Assembly: GCA_022837245.1 (NCBI GenBank)
Contig: JALHHX010000003.1
Location: 1-44,404, forward strand
Direction: 5' to 3'
From: Lentisphaerota bacterium
GTDB lineage: Bacteria > Verrucomicrobiota > Kiritimatiellia > RFP12 > UBA3636
Length of the DNA: 44,404 nt
In this document: one piece after another, positions 8,175-16,817 of the stretch
Layout: each line of letters opens with the position of its first letter
How positions within the stretch are numbered: position 1 is the first letter of the stretch
Notes under the pieces: model-generated
What the model was told of the DNA's origin: nothing
What the model saw: only the letters and a program-made list of their open reading frames with translations
Database searches by the model: none
Made by a program: the position numbers and the translations under genes

Positions 8175-8756
8175 ATGAAAACCACCGCTGCTATTTTCGC
8201 GTTGGCGCTATCGAACGCGCTGCTATTTTCAGGATGCGCTTCCAAGCCGCCAGTGGACGGGGAAGGGCGCATCATCCACAAACAGTTCGAAGTGGAGGTG
8301 TCTGGTCTTGATTGGATTGAGATTGTTTACTTCCCGGCGTCCGATGATTCCGAAATACGGAATATTTGCCGCTTGTCCATTTACGGGACGGGGGAAATCC
8401 TGTTCCGCACCGGGCGCAGCCCGCGTCTGGCGGATGCTTTCTCCGATGCGGTTAACGATCCATATTGGAACGACTACTACTCGGACCGCATACATCTCGA
8501 CCGCGGGGAAATCCAGGAGGTGTACCAGTTTTTCGTGGATGAAGGTATAGTTCCCAAAAACCAGATGCGAGTCAACAAACAACCATATACAAAACCGTAC
8601 ATCACGGTGGCGGCGCAGATCGGCACCGAGAAAGTGCGTCTGTTGACCGACAACAAACACCTCGTTCAACTCACCGAGGAAGCTATGGAGAATTTCCGCC
8701 CCACAATCCGAGAGGCGTCGATGGCTGTTGACGCCGAAGCCCAAGTTCAAAAATGA
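8175..8756 (+). CDS. Putative lipoprotein of unknown function
   Basis: 193-residue protein with a lipoprotein signal peptide: a positively charged start, a hydrophobic stretch AAIFALALSNALLF and the lipobox FSGC, so the mature protein is predicted to start at the Cys around residue 21 and to be membrane-anchored outside the cytoplasm. The mature part is hydrophilic, has a predicted beta-rich core around FEVEVSGLDWIEIVYFP and no recognised family. It begins 33 bp after tRNA-Leu. Its stop overlaps the nth start by 4 bp (ATGA), so it is probably translated with nth and the LOG gene. No functional link with nth is evident. Confidence 0.75.
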   Translation: MKTTAAIFALALSNALLFSGCASKPPVDGEGRIIHKQFEVEVSGLDWIEIVYFPASDDSEIRNICRLSIYGTGEILFRTGRSPRLADAFSDAVNDPYWNDYYSDRIHLDRGEIQEVYQFFVDEGIVPKNQMRVNKQPYTKPYITVAAQIGTEKVRLLTDNKHLVQLTEEAMENFRPTIREASMAVDAEAQVQK

Positions 8757-9424
8757 AGCTGGAGGACATCCCGGAAGTCCATCGGCGCCTGATGATTGAC
8801 TTCAAGGCGAACCCGGCGCCTGTGATCGACCTAATGGGGGCGCAGGAACGCGACCCGTTCAAGATTCTAGTTGCCACCGTCCTGAGCGCGCGAACACGCG
8901 ATGAGACGACCTCGCAAGTCATCTCCGGGAAACTCTTCCCCGCAGTCAAAAATTTCGCCGATCTGCGCGCCCTGTCGGTTTACGAAATCGAGCAGCTGAT
9001 ATATCCGGTTGGGTTTTACCGGCAGAAGGCCGCCGCGCTTAAAAAGATGCCCGATGTAATAGATGAGAAATTTGGAGGCAGGATCCCTGAAACAGTCGAG
9101 GATCTTTGCGAGCTTCCGGGGGTGGGGCGCAAGACTGCCAACCTCGTTGTGGCCGTGGCGTTCGACAAGCCCGCCATCTGCGTCGACGTGCATGTGCACC
9201 GCATCAACAACAGGCTGGGGCTTCTCAAGACGAAGGATCCGCTTGAAACGGAGATGAAGCTGCGTGAAATACTGCCTGTTGAATTATGGAAGACGTGGAA
9301 CGCATGTTTTGTATCGTTCGGACAGCGTCGTTGCACGCCGCGCAATCCTAAATGCGAAGGCTGCATAATCGGCGGGTTCTGTGATTACAACCTCACGTTG
9401 AAGCGGGGGAGGGAAGGAAAATGA
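8753..9424 (+). CDS. nth: Endonuclease III (DNA glycosylase/AP lyase)
   Basis: 223-residue base-excision-repair enzyme that removes oxidised pyrimidines and cleaves at abasic sites. The helix-hairpin-helix motif ELPGVGRKTANLVV contains the catalytic Lys, and the catalytic Asp lies in ICVDVHVHRINNR. The [4Fe-4S] cluster ligands appear as CTPRNPKCEGCIIGGFC, matching CX6CX2CX5C. The substrate-loop segment VLSARTRDETT is of the SARTRDE type instead of the E. coli SAQATD. Length is typical. The gene overlaps both neighbours by 4 bp (ATGA at 8753-8756 and 9421-9424), a tight three-gene operon. Confidence 0.96.
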   Translation: MKLEDIPEVHRRLMIDFKANPAPVIDLMGAQERDPFKILVATVLSARTRDETTSQVISGKLFPAVKNFADLRALSVYEIEQLIYPVGFYRQKAAALKKMPDVIDEKFGGRIPETVEDLCELPGVGRKTANLVVAVAFDKPAICVDVHVHRINNRLGLLKTKDPLETEMKLREILPVELWKTWNACFVSFGQRRCTPRNPKCEGCIIGGFCDYNLTLKRGREGK

Positions 9425-9987
9425 AAGACGGCGTTTTGGGGAAAATAAGGTGCGTGGCCGTCTATTGCGGCTCGAGAACTCCTCCAGACCCCTCATACGA
9501 TGATGCGGCTCGCGGGCTCTCGCGTATTCTTGTTGAAAACGGCATCGGACTCGTCTATGGTGGATCCGGCATCGGCACGATGAAGGTTCTTGCCGACGCC
9601 ATGCTGGAGGCAGGGGGGAATGCGACCGGGGTTTTCGCGCAGAGCCTGAAAGACGAATACCTCCATGATGGTCTCACGGAAACGGTGATTGTCAGTAGTC
9701 TGGCCGAGCGAAAAGCCGAAATGATAGAGCGCGGAGACGTGATTGTCGCGCTCCCGGGCGGTTTCGGCACGCTGGACGAACTTTTCGATGCGGTGGCACG
9801 CCGCAAGATGCACAAGGGTGGGCATCGCAAGCCAATCGGACTGCTCAACTTGAATGGGTATTACGACGCCCTTCTTGCGTTTTTAGCTCATGCCCGCGAA
9901 GTTGGATATATAGCAAAAGAGGACGCGGACCTTATAAAGTCAGCGCCCTCTCCGTTGGAGCTGTTGAAGCTGCTAGCCAGCCATTAG
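9421..9987 (+). CDS. LOG-family protein (TIGR00730; nucleoside 5'-monophosphate phosphoribohydrolase fold)
   Basis: 188-residue Rossmann-like protein of the LOG (Lonely Guy) family. The family-defining LPGGFGTLDELFDAV contains the PGGxGTxxE motif, and GLVYGGSGIGTM and ERKAEM supply the phosphate- and base-binding residues. Characterised relatives hydrolyse cytokinin ribotides or other nucleoside monophosphates to free base and ribose 5-phosphate; in bacteria the physiological substrate is often unknown. The start overlaps the nth stop by 4 bp. The stop overlaps the oadB stop on the opposite strand (TTAG, 9984-9987). Confidence 0.9.
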   Translation: MKDGVLGKIRCVAVYCGSRTPPDPSYDDAARGLSRILVENGIGLVYGGSGIGTMKVLADAMLEAGGNATGVFAQSLKDEYLHDGLTETVIVSSLAERKAEMIERGDVIVALPGGFGTLDELFDAVARRKMHKGGHRKPIGLLNLNGYYDALLAFLAHAREVGYIAKEDADLIKSAPSPLELLKLLASH

Positions 9988-11423
9988 AATGGGCCGAGCA
10001 TGCGGTACAGCACGCCTGCCGCGACCGCCGAGCCGATAACGCCAGATACGTTCGGACCCATTGCGTGCATGAGCAGGTAGTTGGAAGGATCTGTCTCGAG
10101 TCCAACCTTGTTGGAAACGCGCGCGGCCATCGGCACTGCGGAAACACCTGCGGAACCGATGAGTGGGTTGATCTTGTCCTTCGAGAAGACGTTCATCAGG
10201 CGAGCCATCAGAACACCACCCATTGTGCCAACCGCGAATGCGAAGAGGCCGAGCAGCAAGATGCCGAGCGTCTGGAGCGTGAGGAACTTCTCAGCAGCCA
10301 GTTTCGAACCAACTGAAAGCCCAAGGCATATCGTAACGATGTTGCAGAGGGCGTTCTGCATGGTGTCGGAAAGGCGCTCGGTGACGCCGCACTCGCGTGC
10401 GATATTGCCGAACATCAAAGCGCCGATCAGCGGAACGGCCGAAGGGAGGAGCAGGCCGCATAGAACGAGCACTGTCAGCGGGAAGAGGATCTTTTCGATC
10501 TTCTTGACGGGGCGTAGCTGCTTCATCTTGATCTTGCGATCGGCTTCCGTTGTGCAGAGCTTCATAAGAGGGGGCTGGATTATAGGCACAAGGGCCATGT
10601 AGGAATAGGCTGCGACGGCGATAGCACCCAGGAGGTGTGGAGCCAGCTTGGTTGTAAGCCAGATTGCTGTCGGGCCGTCAGCACCACCGATGATGCCTAT
10701 GGAAGCGGCTTCCTGAAGCGTGAAATTGATTCCCGGCACAAAGTCGTTAAGAACCAAGGCGCCGAACAGCGCGGTGAAAATGCCCAACTGAGCCGCGGCG
10801 CCGAGCATACAGGTCTTGGGGTTTGCGATCAGTGGACCGAAGTCGGTCATTGCACCAACGCCCATGAAGATCATGATCGGGAAAAGTCCCGTGTCAACGC
10901 CGGCGGCGAAGAGGTAGTACAAGAAACCGCCCGTTTGAACCTGTCCAGCCGCATCAAGCATCTCCGGCGTGGTTATGCCCGCGAGCGGGAAGTTCGCGAG
11001 CAAACCGCCGAAGCCGATTGGCATAAGCAAAAGCGGTTCGAATTCCTTGACTAGTGCAAGATATATGAGAAGCAGGCAGACAAAGATCATTATGAATTGG
11101 CCTGCACCGTATGGAATACCGCCAAGAATTTTCACCTCTTGCCCAGGCATGAATGTGCCGTCCTTACGTGTATAGCCTTTGGTCAGCCACTCAGGGGCTT
11201 CTTTCGCGAAGAAACCGTAAACACCTGTGTCTTTCCAGATATTCTTGGCCTTGAAGAGCAGTTCTTCAACGCTCTGTCCTTCGGGAACAGTATTGTTCTT
11301 GGGAGCACTTGCCTCGACCGCCGTGGCGGTTCCGGCATAATCAGAGGTGAACTCGGTTTGGGCGTTGGCAACTACCGCGAATGCGGAGAAGGCCAGCGCC
11401 AATGTAAAAACTTTTATTTTCAT
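9984..11423 (-). CDS. oadB: Na+-translocating decarboxylase beta subunit (OadB-like) with extra N-terminal region
   Basis: 479-residue integral membrane subunit of the biotin-dependent Na+ pump, coupling decarboxylation of carboxybiotin to Na+ export. Family signatures are GGADGPTAIWLTTKLAPHL, with the conserved acidic residue needed for Na+ transport, and the C-terminal HAMGPNVSGVIGSAVAAGVL. Many hydrophobic helices are visible. Usual OadB proteins are about 375-430 residues. Here about 110 residues precede the first family helix: a predicted signal peptide ending at VVANAQ, then a soluble segment with GYTRKDGTFMPGQEV, then the first long helix QFIMIFVCLLLIYLALV. This extension is the main oddity. 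It is the third gene of oadG-oadA-oadB, 21 bp after oadA. Whether the pump uses oxaloacetate, methylmalonyl-CoA or another substrate is set by the alpha subunit. Confidence 0.92.
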   Translation of the reverse strand: MKIKVFTLALAFSAFAVVANAQTEFTSDYAGTATAVEASAPKNNTVPEGQSVEELLFKAKNIWKDTGVYGFFAKEAPEWLTKGYTRKDGTFMPGQEVKILGGIPYGAGQFIMIFVCLLLIYLALVKEFEPLLLMPIGFGGLLANFPLAGITTPEMLDAAGQVQTGGFLYYLFAAGVDTGLFPIMIFMGVGAMTDFGPLIANPKTCMLGAAAQLGIFTALFGALVLNDFVPGINFTLQEAASIGIIGGADGPTAIWLTTKLAPHLLGAIAVAAYSYMALVPIIQPPLMKLCTTEADRKIKMKQLRPVKKIEKILFPLTVLVLCGLLLPSAVPLIGALMFGNIARECGVTERLSDTMQNALCNIVTICLGLSVGSKLAAEKFLTLQTLGILLLGLFAFAVGTMGGVLMARLMNVFSKDKINPLIGSAGVSAVPMAARVSNKVGLETDPSNYLLMHAMGPNVSGVIGSAVAAGVLYRMLGPF

Positions 11424-11444
11424 TTTGTGTTCCTCGAGTCCTTG

Positions 11445-13292
11445 TTAGGCAATGGTCGCGAGAACTGTGCCGGTGCTTACCTTGTCTCCCTGAGCCACTG
11501 CCAACGACACAGTGCCATCAACTTTAGCCTTGATTGGGATTTCCATCTTCATGGCCTCGATGACGAGAATCACATCACCAGTGGAAACAGAATCACCGTC
11601 TTTGGCTACCAGACGAAGCACGAGCCCAGGAACGGGGGATTCGATGGAAGAGCCACCAGCGGGAGCAGGAGCCGCTTCTGCAGGTGCCGCAACGGGCGCC
11701 GCTGCTGGAGCCGCAGCCTTTGGGGCCGCTGGCGCGGGGGCTGCTGCCTTCTCGATGCCGTCCTTGACGCTGACGCTGTAGTTCTTGCCATTGACAACGG
11801 CCGATCCTTCGCCTAGCGAAACGCCGTATGACTTGCCGTTGACAGTGACTGTGAAGTCGTTGCCACCTTTGCCGGCCGGCTTGCCCTTGCGGACGCCATC
11901 AGGAGCAGTCTCAGGGCTCTTCAGGAAAGCGATGCCCTTCTCAAGGCAGGAAGCCGCGATGAAAACATTCTCGTCTGTGATGGGGAGACCGGCATCCGCG
12001 AGCATGTCCTCAGCAGCCTTACGGCCCTTCTTCGGATCGGCATCGTTGATTTCGAGCACGGTCTTTGTTGTGGGCTGGAGGTTGAGCTGCTCGGAAGCGA
12101 TCTTGACGATTTCAGGATCCGGAGCGGCGGGGGTGCGGCCGAAATAGCCGAGAATCATCTTGCCATAGCCCGGAGCGATCTTCTTCCATTTGCCGAACAT
12201 GACGTTGTTCATCGCCTGCTGGACGTAGAACTGGGACACCGGGGTAACCGAGGTGCCGAAACCACCGAGGCGCACGGCATCGTACATCTCGGTGATCATG
12301 TCATCGTACTTGTCCATCATGTTGTTGTCACGCAGCATCTGCGTGTTCGCCGTGAGGGCGCCGCCCGGCATTGGGGACCAGATGATTTCCGGGCTGGAAG
12401 CCATGGCTTCAGGTGGCGTGAAGTATTCGGACATTGCTTCTTTGAACACACTCTCGGCCTTGCGGACTTTCTCGATATCGAGATCCATTTCAAAATCGCT
12501 GCCGCGCAGTGCGTGCCAGAGTGTGATGATGTCGGGCTGGCAGGTGCCGCCGGAAACCGGGGCCATAGAGCAGTCGAGTCCGTCCGCGCCGCCCTCAAGA
12601 GCCGCCAAGTAGCAGGAGATGCCGTTGCCCGCGGTCTCATGTGAATGGAATTGGATATGCACGTCTTTGCCCAAAAGCGCGCGAGCTCTCTTGATCGTCT
12701 CGTAAACAGTCCGGGGGGGCGTCGTGCCGGAGGCATCCTTGAAGCAAATGCGGTCGAAAGGAATCTTGGCGTCGAGGATTTTCTTTACTTTGTCCTCGTA
12801 AAATTCGGGTGTGTGCGCGCCGCGGCTGTCGACTCCCGGGGGAAGACCCATCATGGTGACTGAAATTTCGTGCTTGAGCCCGGCGTCGTGGATGCACTGC
12901 CCGGACCAGCGGAGGTTCTCGACATCGTTTAGCGCGTCGAAGTTGCGAATCGAACTCATGCCGTGCTTTTTGAACATCTGCGCGTGCAGTTTGATGATGT
13001 CAGAAGGCTGTGAATCGAGACCAACTACGTTAACACCACGAGAAAGCGTTTGCAGATCAGCATCAGGACACGTCTTGCGGAAAAGATCCATCACGTCGAA
13101 CGCATCCTCGCGGCAGTAGAAGTAACATGCTTGGAAACGCGCACCGCCACCAGCTTCGAACCAGCGGATGCCCGCATCGTAGGCCGCCTTGACTGCCGGC
13201 ATGAAATCCTTGGAAAAAACTCTAGCACCGTAAACCGACTGGAAACCATCGCGGAACGCAGTGCACATTACCTTCACTTGCTTCTTGGACAT
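11445..13292 (-). CDS. oadA: Oxaloacetate decarboxylase alpha subunit (carboxyltransferase plus biotin carrier)
   Basis: 615-residue cytoplasmic subunit. The N-terminal carboxyltransferase TIM barrel carries TAFRDGFQSVYGARV (metal-binding Asp), RICFKDASGTTPP (position of the carbamylated Lys) and IQFHSHETAGNG (metal-binding His pair). A PYC-OADA-type helical domain follows, with WSPMPGGALTANTQML. An Ala/Pro-rich flexible linker (about residues 510-545) leads to a biotinyl domain with the biotin-attachment motif VIEAMKMEIPIKA. This is the OadA / pyruvate carboxylase subunit B architecture, with length and order normal. With adjacent beta and gamma subunits it most likely decarboxylates oxaloacetate to pyruvate and passes CO2 via biotin to OadB. 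It follows oadG by about 70 bp that include a GC hairpin. Confidence 0.93.
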   Translation of the reverse strand: MSKKQVKVMCTAFRDGFQSVYGARVFSKDFMPAVKAAYDAGIRWFEAGGGARFQACYFYCREDAFDVMDLFRKTCPDADLQTLSRGVNVVGLDSQPSDIIKLHAQMFKKHGMSSIRNFDALNDVENLRWSGQCIHDAGLKHEISVTMMGLPPGVDSRGAHTPEFYEDKVKKILDAKIPFDRICFKDASGTTPPRTVYETIKRARALLGKDVHIQFHSHETAGNGISCYLAALEGGADGLDCSMAPVSGGTCQPDIITLWHALRGSDFEMDLDIEKVRKAESVFKEAMSEYFTPPEAMASSPEIIWSPMPGGALTANTQMLRDNNMMDKYDDMITEMYDAVRLGGFGTSVTPVSQFYVQQAMNNVMFGKWKKIAPGYGKMILGYFGRTPAAPDPEIVKIASEQLNLQPTTKTVLEINDADPKKGRKAAEDMLADAGLPITDENVFIAASCLEKGIAFLKSPETAPDGVRKGKPAGKGGNDFTVTVNGKSYGVSLGEGSAVVNGKNYSVSVKDGIEKAAAPAPAAPKAAAPAAAPVAAPAEAAPAPAGGSSIESPVPGLVLRLVAKDGDSVSTGDVILVIEAMKMEIPIKAKVDGTVSLAVAQGDKVSTGTVLATIA

Positions 13293-13345
13293 TTGGGAAC
13301 TCCTCTACTGGTTATTTATAAATCGTTGAAAATCTTTTATTCCGG

Positions 13346-13362
13346 GGGCGGGCATCCCGCTC
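13346..13362. repeat. GC-rich hairpin between oadG and oadA
   Basis: GCGGG (13348-13352) and CCCGC (13356-13360) pair around the loop CAT, extendable by a G-T and a G-C pair to 7 bp. In the oad transcript it would form just after oadG and before oadA. It could protect or partly terminate the message, but the transcript after it reads GGAATAAAAGATTTT and lacks a clean U-tract. Confidence 0.4.
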
Positions 13363-13610
13363 TATTTGCGCGCCTTGCGCATGACGGCGGCAATCGCCAC
13401 CGCGATTCCCACGTCAACATCGCCGGCTCTATCGTTATTCTTGCCGTCTCCGACGCCAACCGGCTCGGGATCAGGCAACATGTGGCTTAGCTTCGGGGCT
13501 AATTTCGCAGATTGGTTCATTGCCCAAACCAAAAGTACGAGAAAAGCGAAAACAGCAACCATCCCTGTACCCAACAATATCAACCCCTGATTCAGCAAGC
13601 CCATAGGCAA
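13362..13610 (-). CDS. oadG: Na+-translocating decarboxylase gamma subunit (OadG-like)
   Basis: 82-residue small membrane protein with one hydrophobic helix near the N-terminus (LILLGTGMVAVFAFLVLLVWAM, residues 9-30). A cytoplasmic tail follows, with an acidic stretch PDPEPVGVGDGKNNDRAGDVD and a C-terminal helix AVAIAAVMRKARK. This is the standard OadG shape; OadG anchors the alpha subunit to the membrane and contributes to assembly. It is the first gene of the operon, with a clear AAGGAG ribosome-binding site 6 bases before the ATG. Sequence similarity in this family is low, so the call rests on size, helix position and the adjacent oadA-oadB. Confidence 0.85.
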   Translation of the reverse strand: MPMGLLNQGLILLGTGMVAVFAFLVLLVWAMNQSAKLAPKLSHMLPDPEPVGVGDGKNNDRAGDVDVGIAVAIAAVMRKARK

Positions 13611-13652
13611 CTCCTTTAGTATGACCCGTTAAAAGAAAACAATTGCCGTCAT

Positions 13653-13681
13653 AGAATATCAAAGATTACGCAAAGAAGCAA
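13653..13681 (-). promoter_or_regulatory. Promoter of the oadG-oadA-oadB operon
   Basis: On the - strand TTGCTT (13676-13681) and TATTCT (13653-13658) are separated by exactly 17 bp, about 43 bp upstream of the oadG start. The intervening DNA is AT-rich compared with the flanks. Confidence 0.5.
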
Positions 13682-13702
13682 GCGCCTAATTTTTGTGCGC
13701 GT

Positions 13703-14170
13703 TTGGGCTTTGGGCGGGGTAAGCGATGTTATCTATACATAGGGGTTCACCGCCACGGAGATCCCGGCGCCGAATGTGGGAGCAACGACAATCTCGATTC
13801 CATACAGCCGCTTTCGGACGTGCTCGACTCCATACAGATGGACGACGTTGCGTTCCGCATGGCCGCCGAATTAGGGACGCTCTATTCATGCGTGATGCCG
13901 GGCCGCGCCAATATCATAGGCGGGCTTTCGGCGATCGTACGACACGACGCGCCGCACACCACGGCCGCGCTGATAGGGCGCGCTGGGCTCAACAAACAGG
14001 GGGCTGTTGAGTACATAACGCGCAAGCCGGCGGAATTCCTGGGGATAGGAGACCGCCTCGGCACGCTGGCTAAGGGCGAGTGGGCGTCTTTCGTCTGCTG
14101 GAGTGGCGACCCGTTCGATATCGCCAGCTACACGGTGGCGGTTTATATGGAAGGTTGCAAGCTGCAGTAG
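13703..14170 (+). pseudogene. Amidohydrolase remnant with internal deletion
   Basis: An open frame of 155 codons that joins two pieces of a metal-dependent amidohydrolase of the imidazolonepropionase-like type. The first piece resembles the region after the HxH metal motif: an acidic segment, then DDVAFRMAAELGTLYSCVMPG and RANIIGGLSAIVRHDA, equivalent to the common PGSANVIGG. It runs directly into the C-terminal piece: LNKQGAVEYITRKPAEFLGI, then GDRLGTLAKGEWASFVCWSG and DPFDI, the usual ending. About 200 residues that normally carry the remaining metal ligands and catalytic Asp are missing, as is the N-terminus with its metal motif. The only upstream start is a TTG without a ribosome-binding site. 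It lies alone on the + strand between two - strand operons. A non-functional relic is the likeliest reading; the deletion is judged from recalled family architecture. Confidence 0.65.
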
Positions 14171-14184
14171 CGGAAGCTCTGGAC

Positions 14185-16788
14185 CTATTTGGCCGGCTCG
14201 TAGAGCATCGGCGGCATCGTGCCCCGGATCGTGAGCTCGTTGACGGTCGTCACGCGGTCGAGCCGCTCCGGATGCTGTTCGTAAGGCTCTAGCACGAGCG
14301 TGTGGACTTCGCCCTTCGACAGTTTTTCCAGGTCAGTCTTCTGGCGGTTGCGTACGCCCCATTGCGCGACGTGGATCGGCTGACCCTTGCGCAATTGCAT
14401 GATCCAGCCCGAGCCTTTGTCAACGATCTCCTCTATTACGTATTCGTTGACGCTAAGCGCCTCTTCATATGGCAGAATGGCTTGCGGATCCGGAACCGAC
14501 GAGATGTCTCGTAGTTTCGCCTTTACGGTGATCCTCGGAGGGTCTTTCCGCGATTCAAGGCGCTTCTGGACTTGTTTGTAATTGGCCGCCACTTCCTGCG
14601 GCTCCAGCACGCGTTGGTAGAAGGCTATGCCGTCTAGCAAGCCATTCCAGCGATAGCGCCCGCTGTTGTGGTTCCCGCCAAAAACCAGTTCGCCGTATCC
14701 CCAGTTGCGCAGAGAGCCCTTGACCTCGCTGGACTGGAAAACCTGCTTGCCGTCGATGTATGCGCGCAGATCGCCTGACTTGTATGTGACTACCAGATGA
14801 TGCGGCTTGGTGTCTGTCAACTTCGCGATTTCGTATATCGGCGCCCGGCCGTGGAGCACGTTGCCGGCGGGGTTTCCATCCATGTCCAGTATGTTTTCCT
14901 TCGTCCGAACGCTGAAAAGCAGCGAGTCTTTCTGCTGGCCGAGCATTACGTTCCAGTCGCCGTCGTGCCATGCGCTGCAGTTGACGATGCGCGCGGGGAA
15001 TTTATCGCGCGACTGGTCGAGCGATTCCGTCTGGAAAGTAAGCTCCAGCGTCATCTGATCGGCTTTAACGAGGTCTTGGAAGTCCATACGTGCGTCTGAC
15101 TGCGAGAAAAATCCAGTGCCGAACTGGCCGACCGCCGTGTTCATGCGTCCGTGCCGGTCGATTCCGGTGGTGCGCGAGAGTCGGATCTCGCGGATGTCGT
15201 TTGCCCATTCTCTATATACTGCGTTGAAAGCGTTGCCGGTGTCCCACAGGTACACGACGCCTTCGCGGTTGACTGGCCAGGGCTCCATCTTGAATGGGAG
15301 GACGTTAGGCTTGAGCGCGCTGGGCACCTGTGCCTGATCCACCAGCCCGTCGATCTTGACGCGGCCCTGCTGCGGAAGTGGTTTGCTGAAAATCACGGTC
15401 ATGCGCCGACCGCCAGGGGCAAGTCTCGCTTCGCCTTGTCCAACGCCCTGAACCGCCACCTGCAATGCTCCCTTTACCTGCATCGGTTTTGAGAAAACAA
15501 AGATCAAGCCGCGGTCGCCAGCCGGCTCGCAAACCCCCGACGGGATGGTGGTGGGCGCAACCGTGATTCCAGCGCGCCAGCTCTGGGTGCCGGCCTTTGC
15601 GACAGCCTCGTAAGAGCCAGGCTTCGTGTACTGGTGCTTTGGAGCGGTGCCGGTGCCGGATGCCCCGTCGCCGAAGGTCCAGCGAGCATTCGCCGGAATC
15701 CGGGGATCCTTGAATTCCACGGTGTAGGGTGCCTCGCCAGAGAAGAAGCCCATGGGCTGCTCACCGGAGGGTGAGAGCTCGTAGAAGCCCGATGCGCGGG
15801 AGAATTCGCCCACGTCGTGCTTAGTAACGTTTATCTGCTCCTCGTTGCGCCAGTCGTAAAGCACGATATCCTGGAAGAGTGTATTGTATGTGTTGCTCGG
15901 CATTTTGAGCTTGCCTTGGGTGACGGCAATCCAGTCCATGGAATTGACCGACCAGCGGAAAGACTGCCATGCCCACTCAAGCGAATATCGCTCAGTGATC
16001 CCAGCTGTAGGGTCGCCATCCCATTGGTTGACGCGGATTGTCTTGACGGTGCTGTTATCCAGACGCTTTATTTCCATGTGCACGTGGTCGCCCGTGTTGA
16101 CGTTGAAAAGGGAGCCGTCCGGCGCCGTGGAGTTGCCGCAGCCGAACGACTGGCGGCAGGCGAACAGGTCGCCGTCGCCGGCGGCCATGTCGTAAATCGG
16201 CACGGCGTAGTTGTCGGTGCGCTTGATGAACGAGCCGTGCGAGGGAGTGGCGTCCATGCTCAGGGCGAACGCCCCGCCGACTCCGCGGTTGAATTTCATC
16301 ACGAGCTCGGCCTCGCCGCCGTCGACCGGCACCCGCCTCAGCGAGTTGTCGCGGTTGTCCGTGTACCATATCCAGCGGGCGCCATCGCTAAGCGGCCATT
16401 GGAGCCCGGGCCCGTCAAGATTGCCGCTCGTTTCCGGCCCCATCTTTGAGAGGTCTCCGATGACCTTTTCCTCGCCGCCGTCCGCCGGGATGATGACAAG
16501 CTCGTTGTTTTTCCGCGTGTAAGCGATGCGCTGTCCGAACGGATCCAAGCACGCAAACACCACTTCCGGGTCCTCTACTAGCACCTTTTGGCTCACTGCC
16601 ACGCCCTTGCGGATGTCGTAACGGATCAACTGCCCGGGCACGATGCCTTCGTGTATGTTGCCGAATTCCCCCTCCGGCTTGAATTTGATGCCGACAGCGA
16701 AGCCATCCACTTTGGGTGCAGCCTGGACGCTCGCAGCGGCTAGCAGAAATGCGCACAAACATGCTGTTTTTGCAATTTTGCTTTTCAT
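14185..16788 (-). CDS. Secreted beta-propeller / PKD / LamG multidomain protein
   Basis: 867-residue exported protein with a clear signal peptide (residues 1-23, cleavage after VQA). Residues about 40-330 look like TolB/WD40-type propeller blades (FGQRIAYTRKNNELVIIPADGG; RWIWYTDNRDNSLRRVPVDGG). A PKD domain occupies about 350-400, with the hallmark ARWTFGDGASGTG and HQYTKPGSYEAVA. A LamG/concanavalin-like domain lies at about 565-735 (KPHHLVVTYKSGDLRAYIDG; LVFGGNHNSGRYRWNGLLDG). A roughly 110-residue C-terminal region is unrecognised. PKD and LamG domains mediate protein-protein or carbohydrate binding at cell surfaces. It is the last gene of the MBOAT-AlgJ-AlgJ unit, 29 bp downstream, which suggests it binds or decorates the acetylated polysaccharide. 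No catalytic residues were identified. Confidence 0.85.
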   Translation of the reverse strand: MKSKIAKTACLCAFLLAAASVQAAPKVDGFAVGIKFKPEGEFGNIHEGIVPGQLIRYDIRKGVAVSQKVLVEDPEVVFACLDPFGQRIAYTRKNNELVIIPADGGEEKVIGDLSKMGPETSGNLDGPGLQWPLSDGARWIWYTDNRDNSLRRVPVDGGEAELVMKFNRGVGGAFALSMDATPSHGSFIKRTDNYAVPIYDMAAGDGDLFACRQSFGCGNSTAPDGSLFNVNTGDHVHMEIKRLDNSTVKTIRVNQWDGDPTAGITERYSLEWAWQSFRWSVNSMDWIAVTQGKLKMPSNTYNTLFQDIVLYDWRNEEQINVTKHDVGEFSRASGFYELSPSGEQPMGFFSGEAPYTVEFKDPRIPANARWTFGDGASGTGTAPKHQYTKPGSYEAVAKAGTQSWRAGITVAPTTIPSGVCEPAGDRGLIFVFSKPMQVKGALQVAVQGVGQGEARLAPGGRRMTVIFSKPLPQQGRVKIDGLVDQAQVPSALKPNVLPFKMEPWPVNREGVVYLWDTGNAFNAVYREWANDIREIRLSRTTGIDRHGRMNTAVGQFGTGFFSQSDARMDFQDLVKADQMTLELTFQTESLDQSRDKFPARIVNCSAWHDGDWNVMLGQQKDSLLFSVRTKENILDMDGNPAGNVLHGRAPIYEIAKLTDTKPHHLVVTYKSGDLRAYIDGKQVFQSSEVKGSLRNWGYGELVFGGNHNSGRYRWNGLLDGIAFYQRVLEPQEVAANYKQVQKRLESRKDPPRITVKAKLRDISSVPDPQAILPYEEALSVNEYVIEEIVDKGSGWIMQLRKGQPIHVAQWGVRNRQKTDLEKLSKGEVHTLVLEPYEQHPERLDRVTTVNELTIRGTMPPMLYEPAK

Positions 16789-16817
16789 TGTTGTATCTCC
16801 TGATTTTTAAATGTCAA

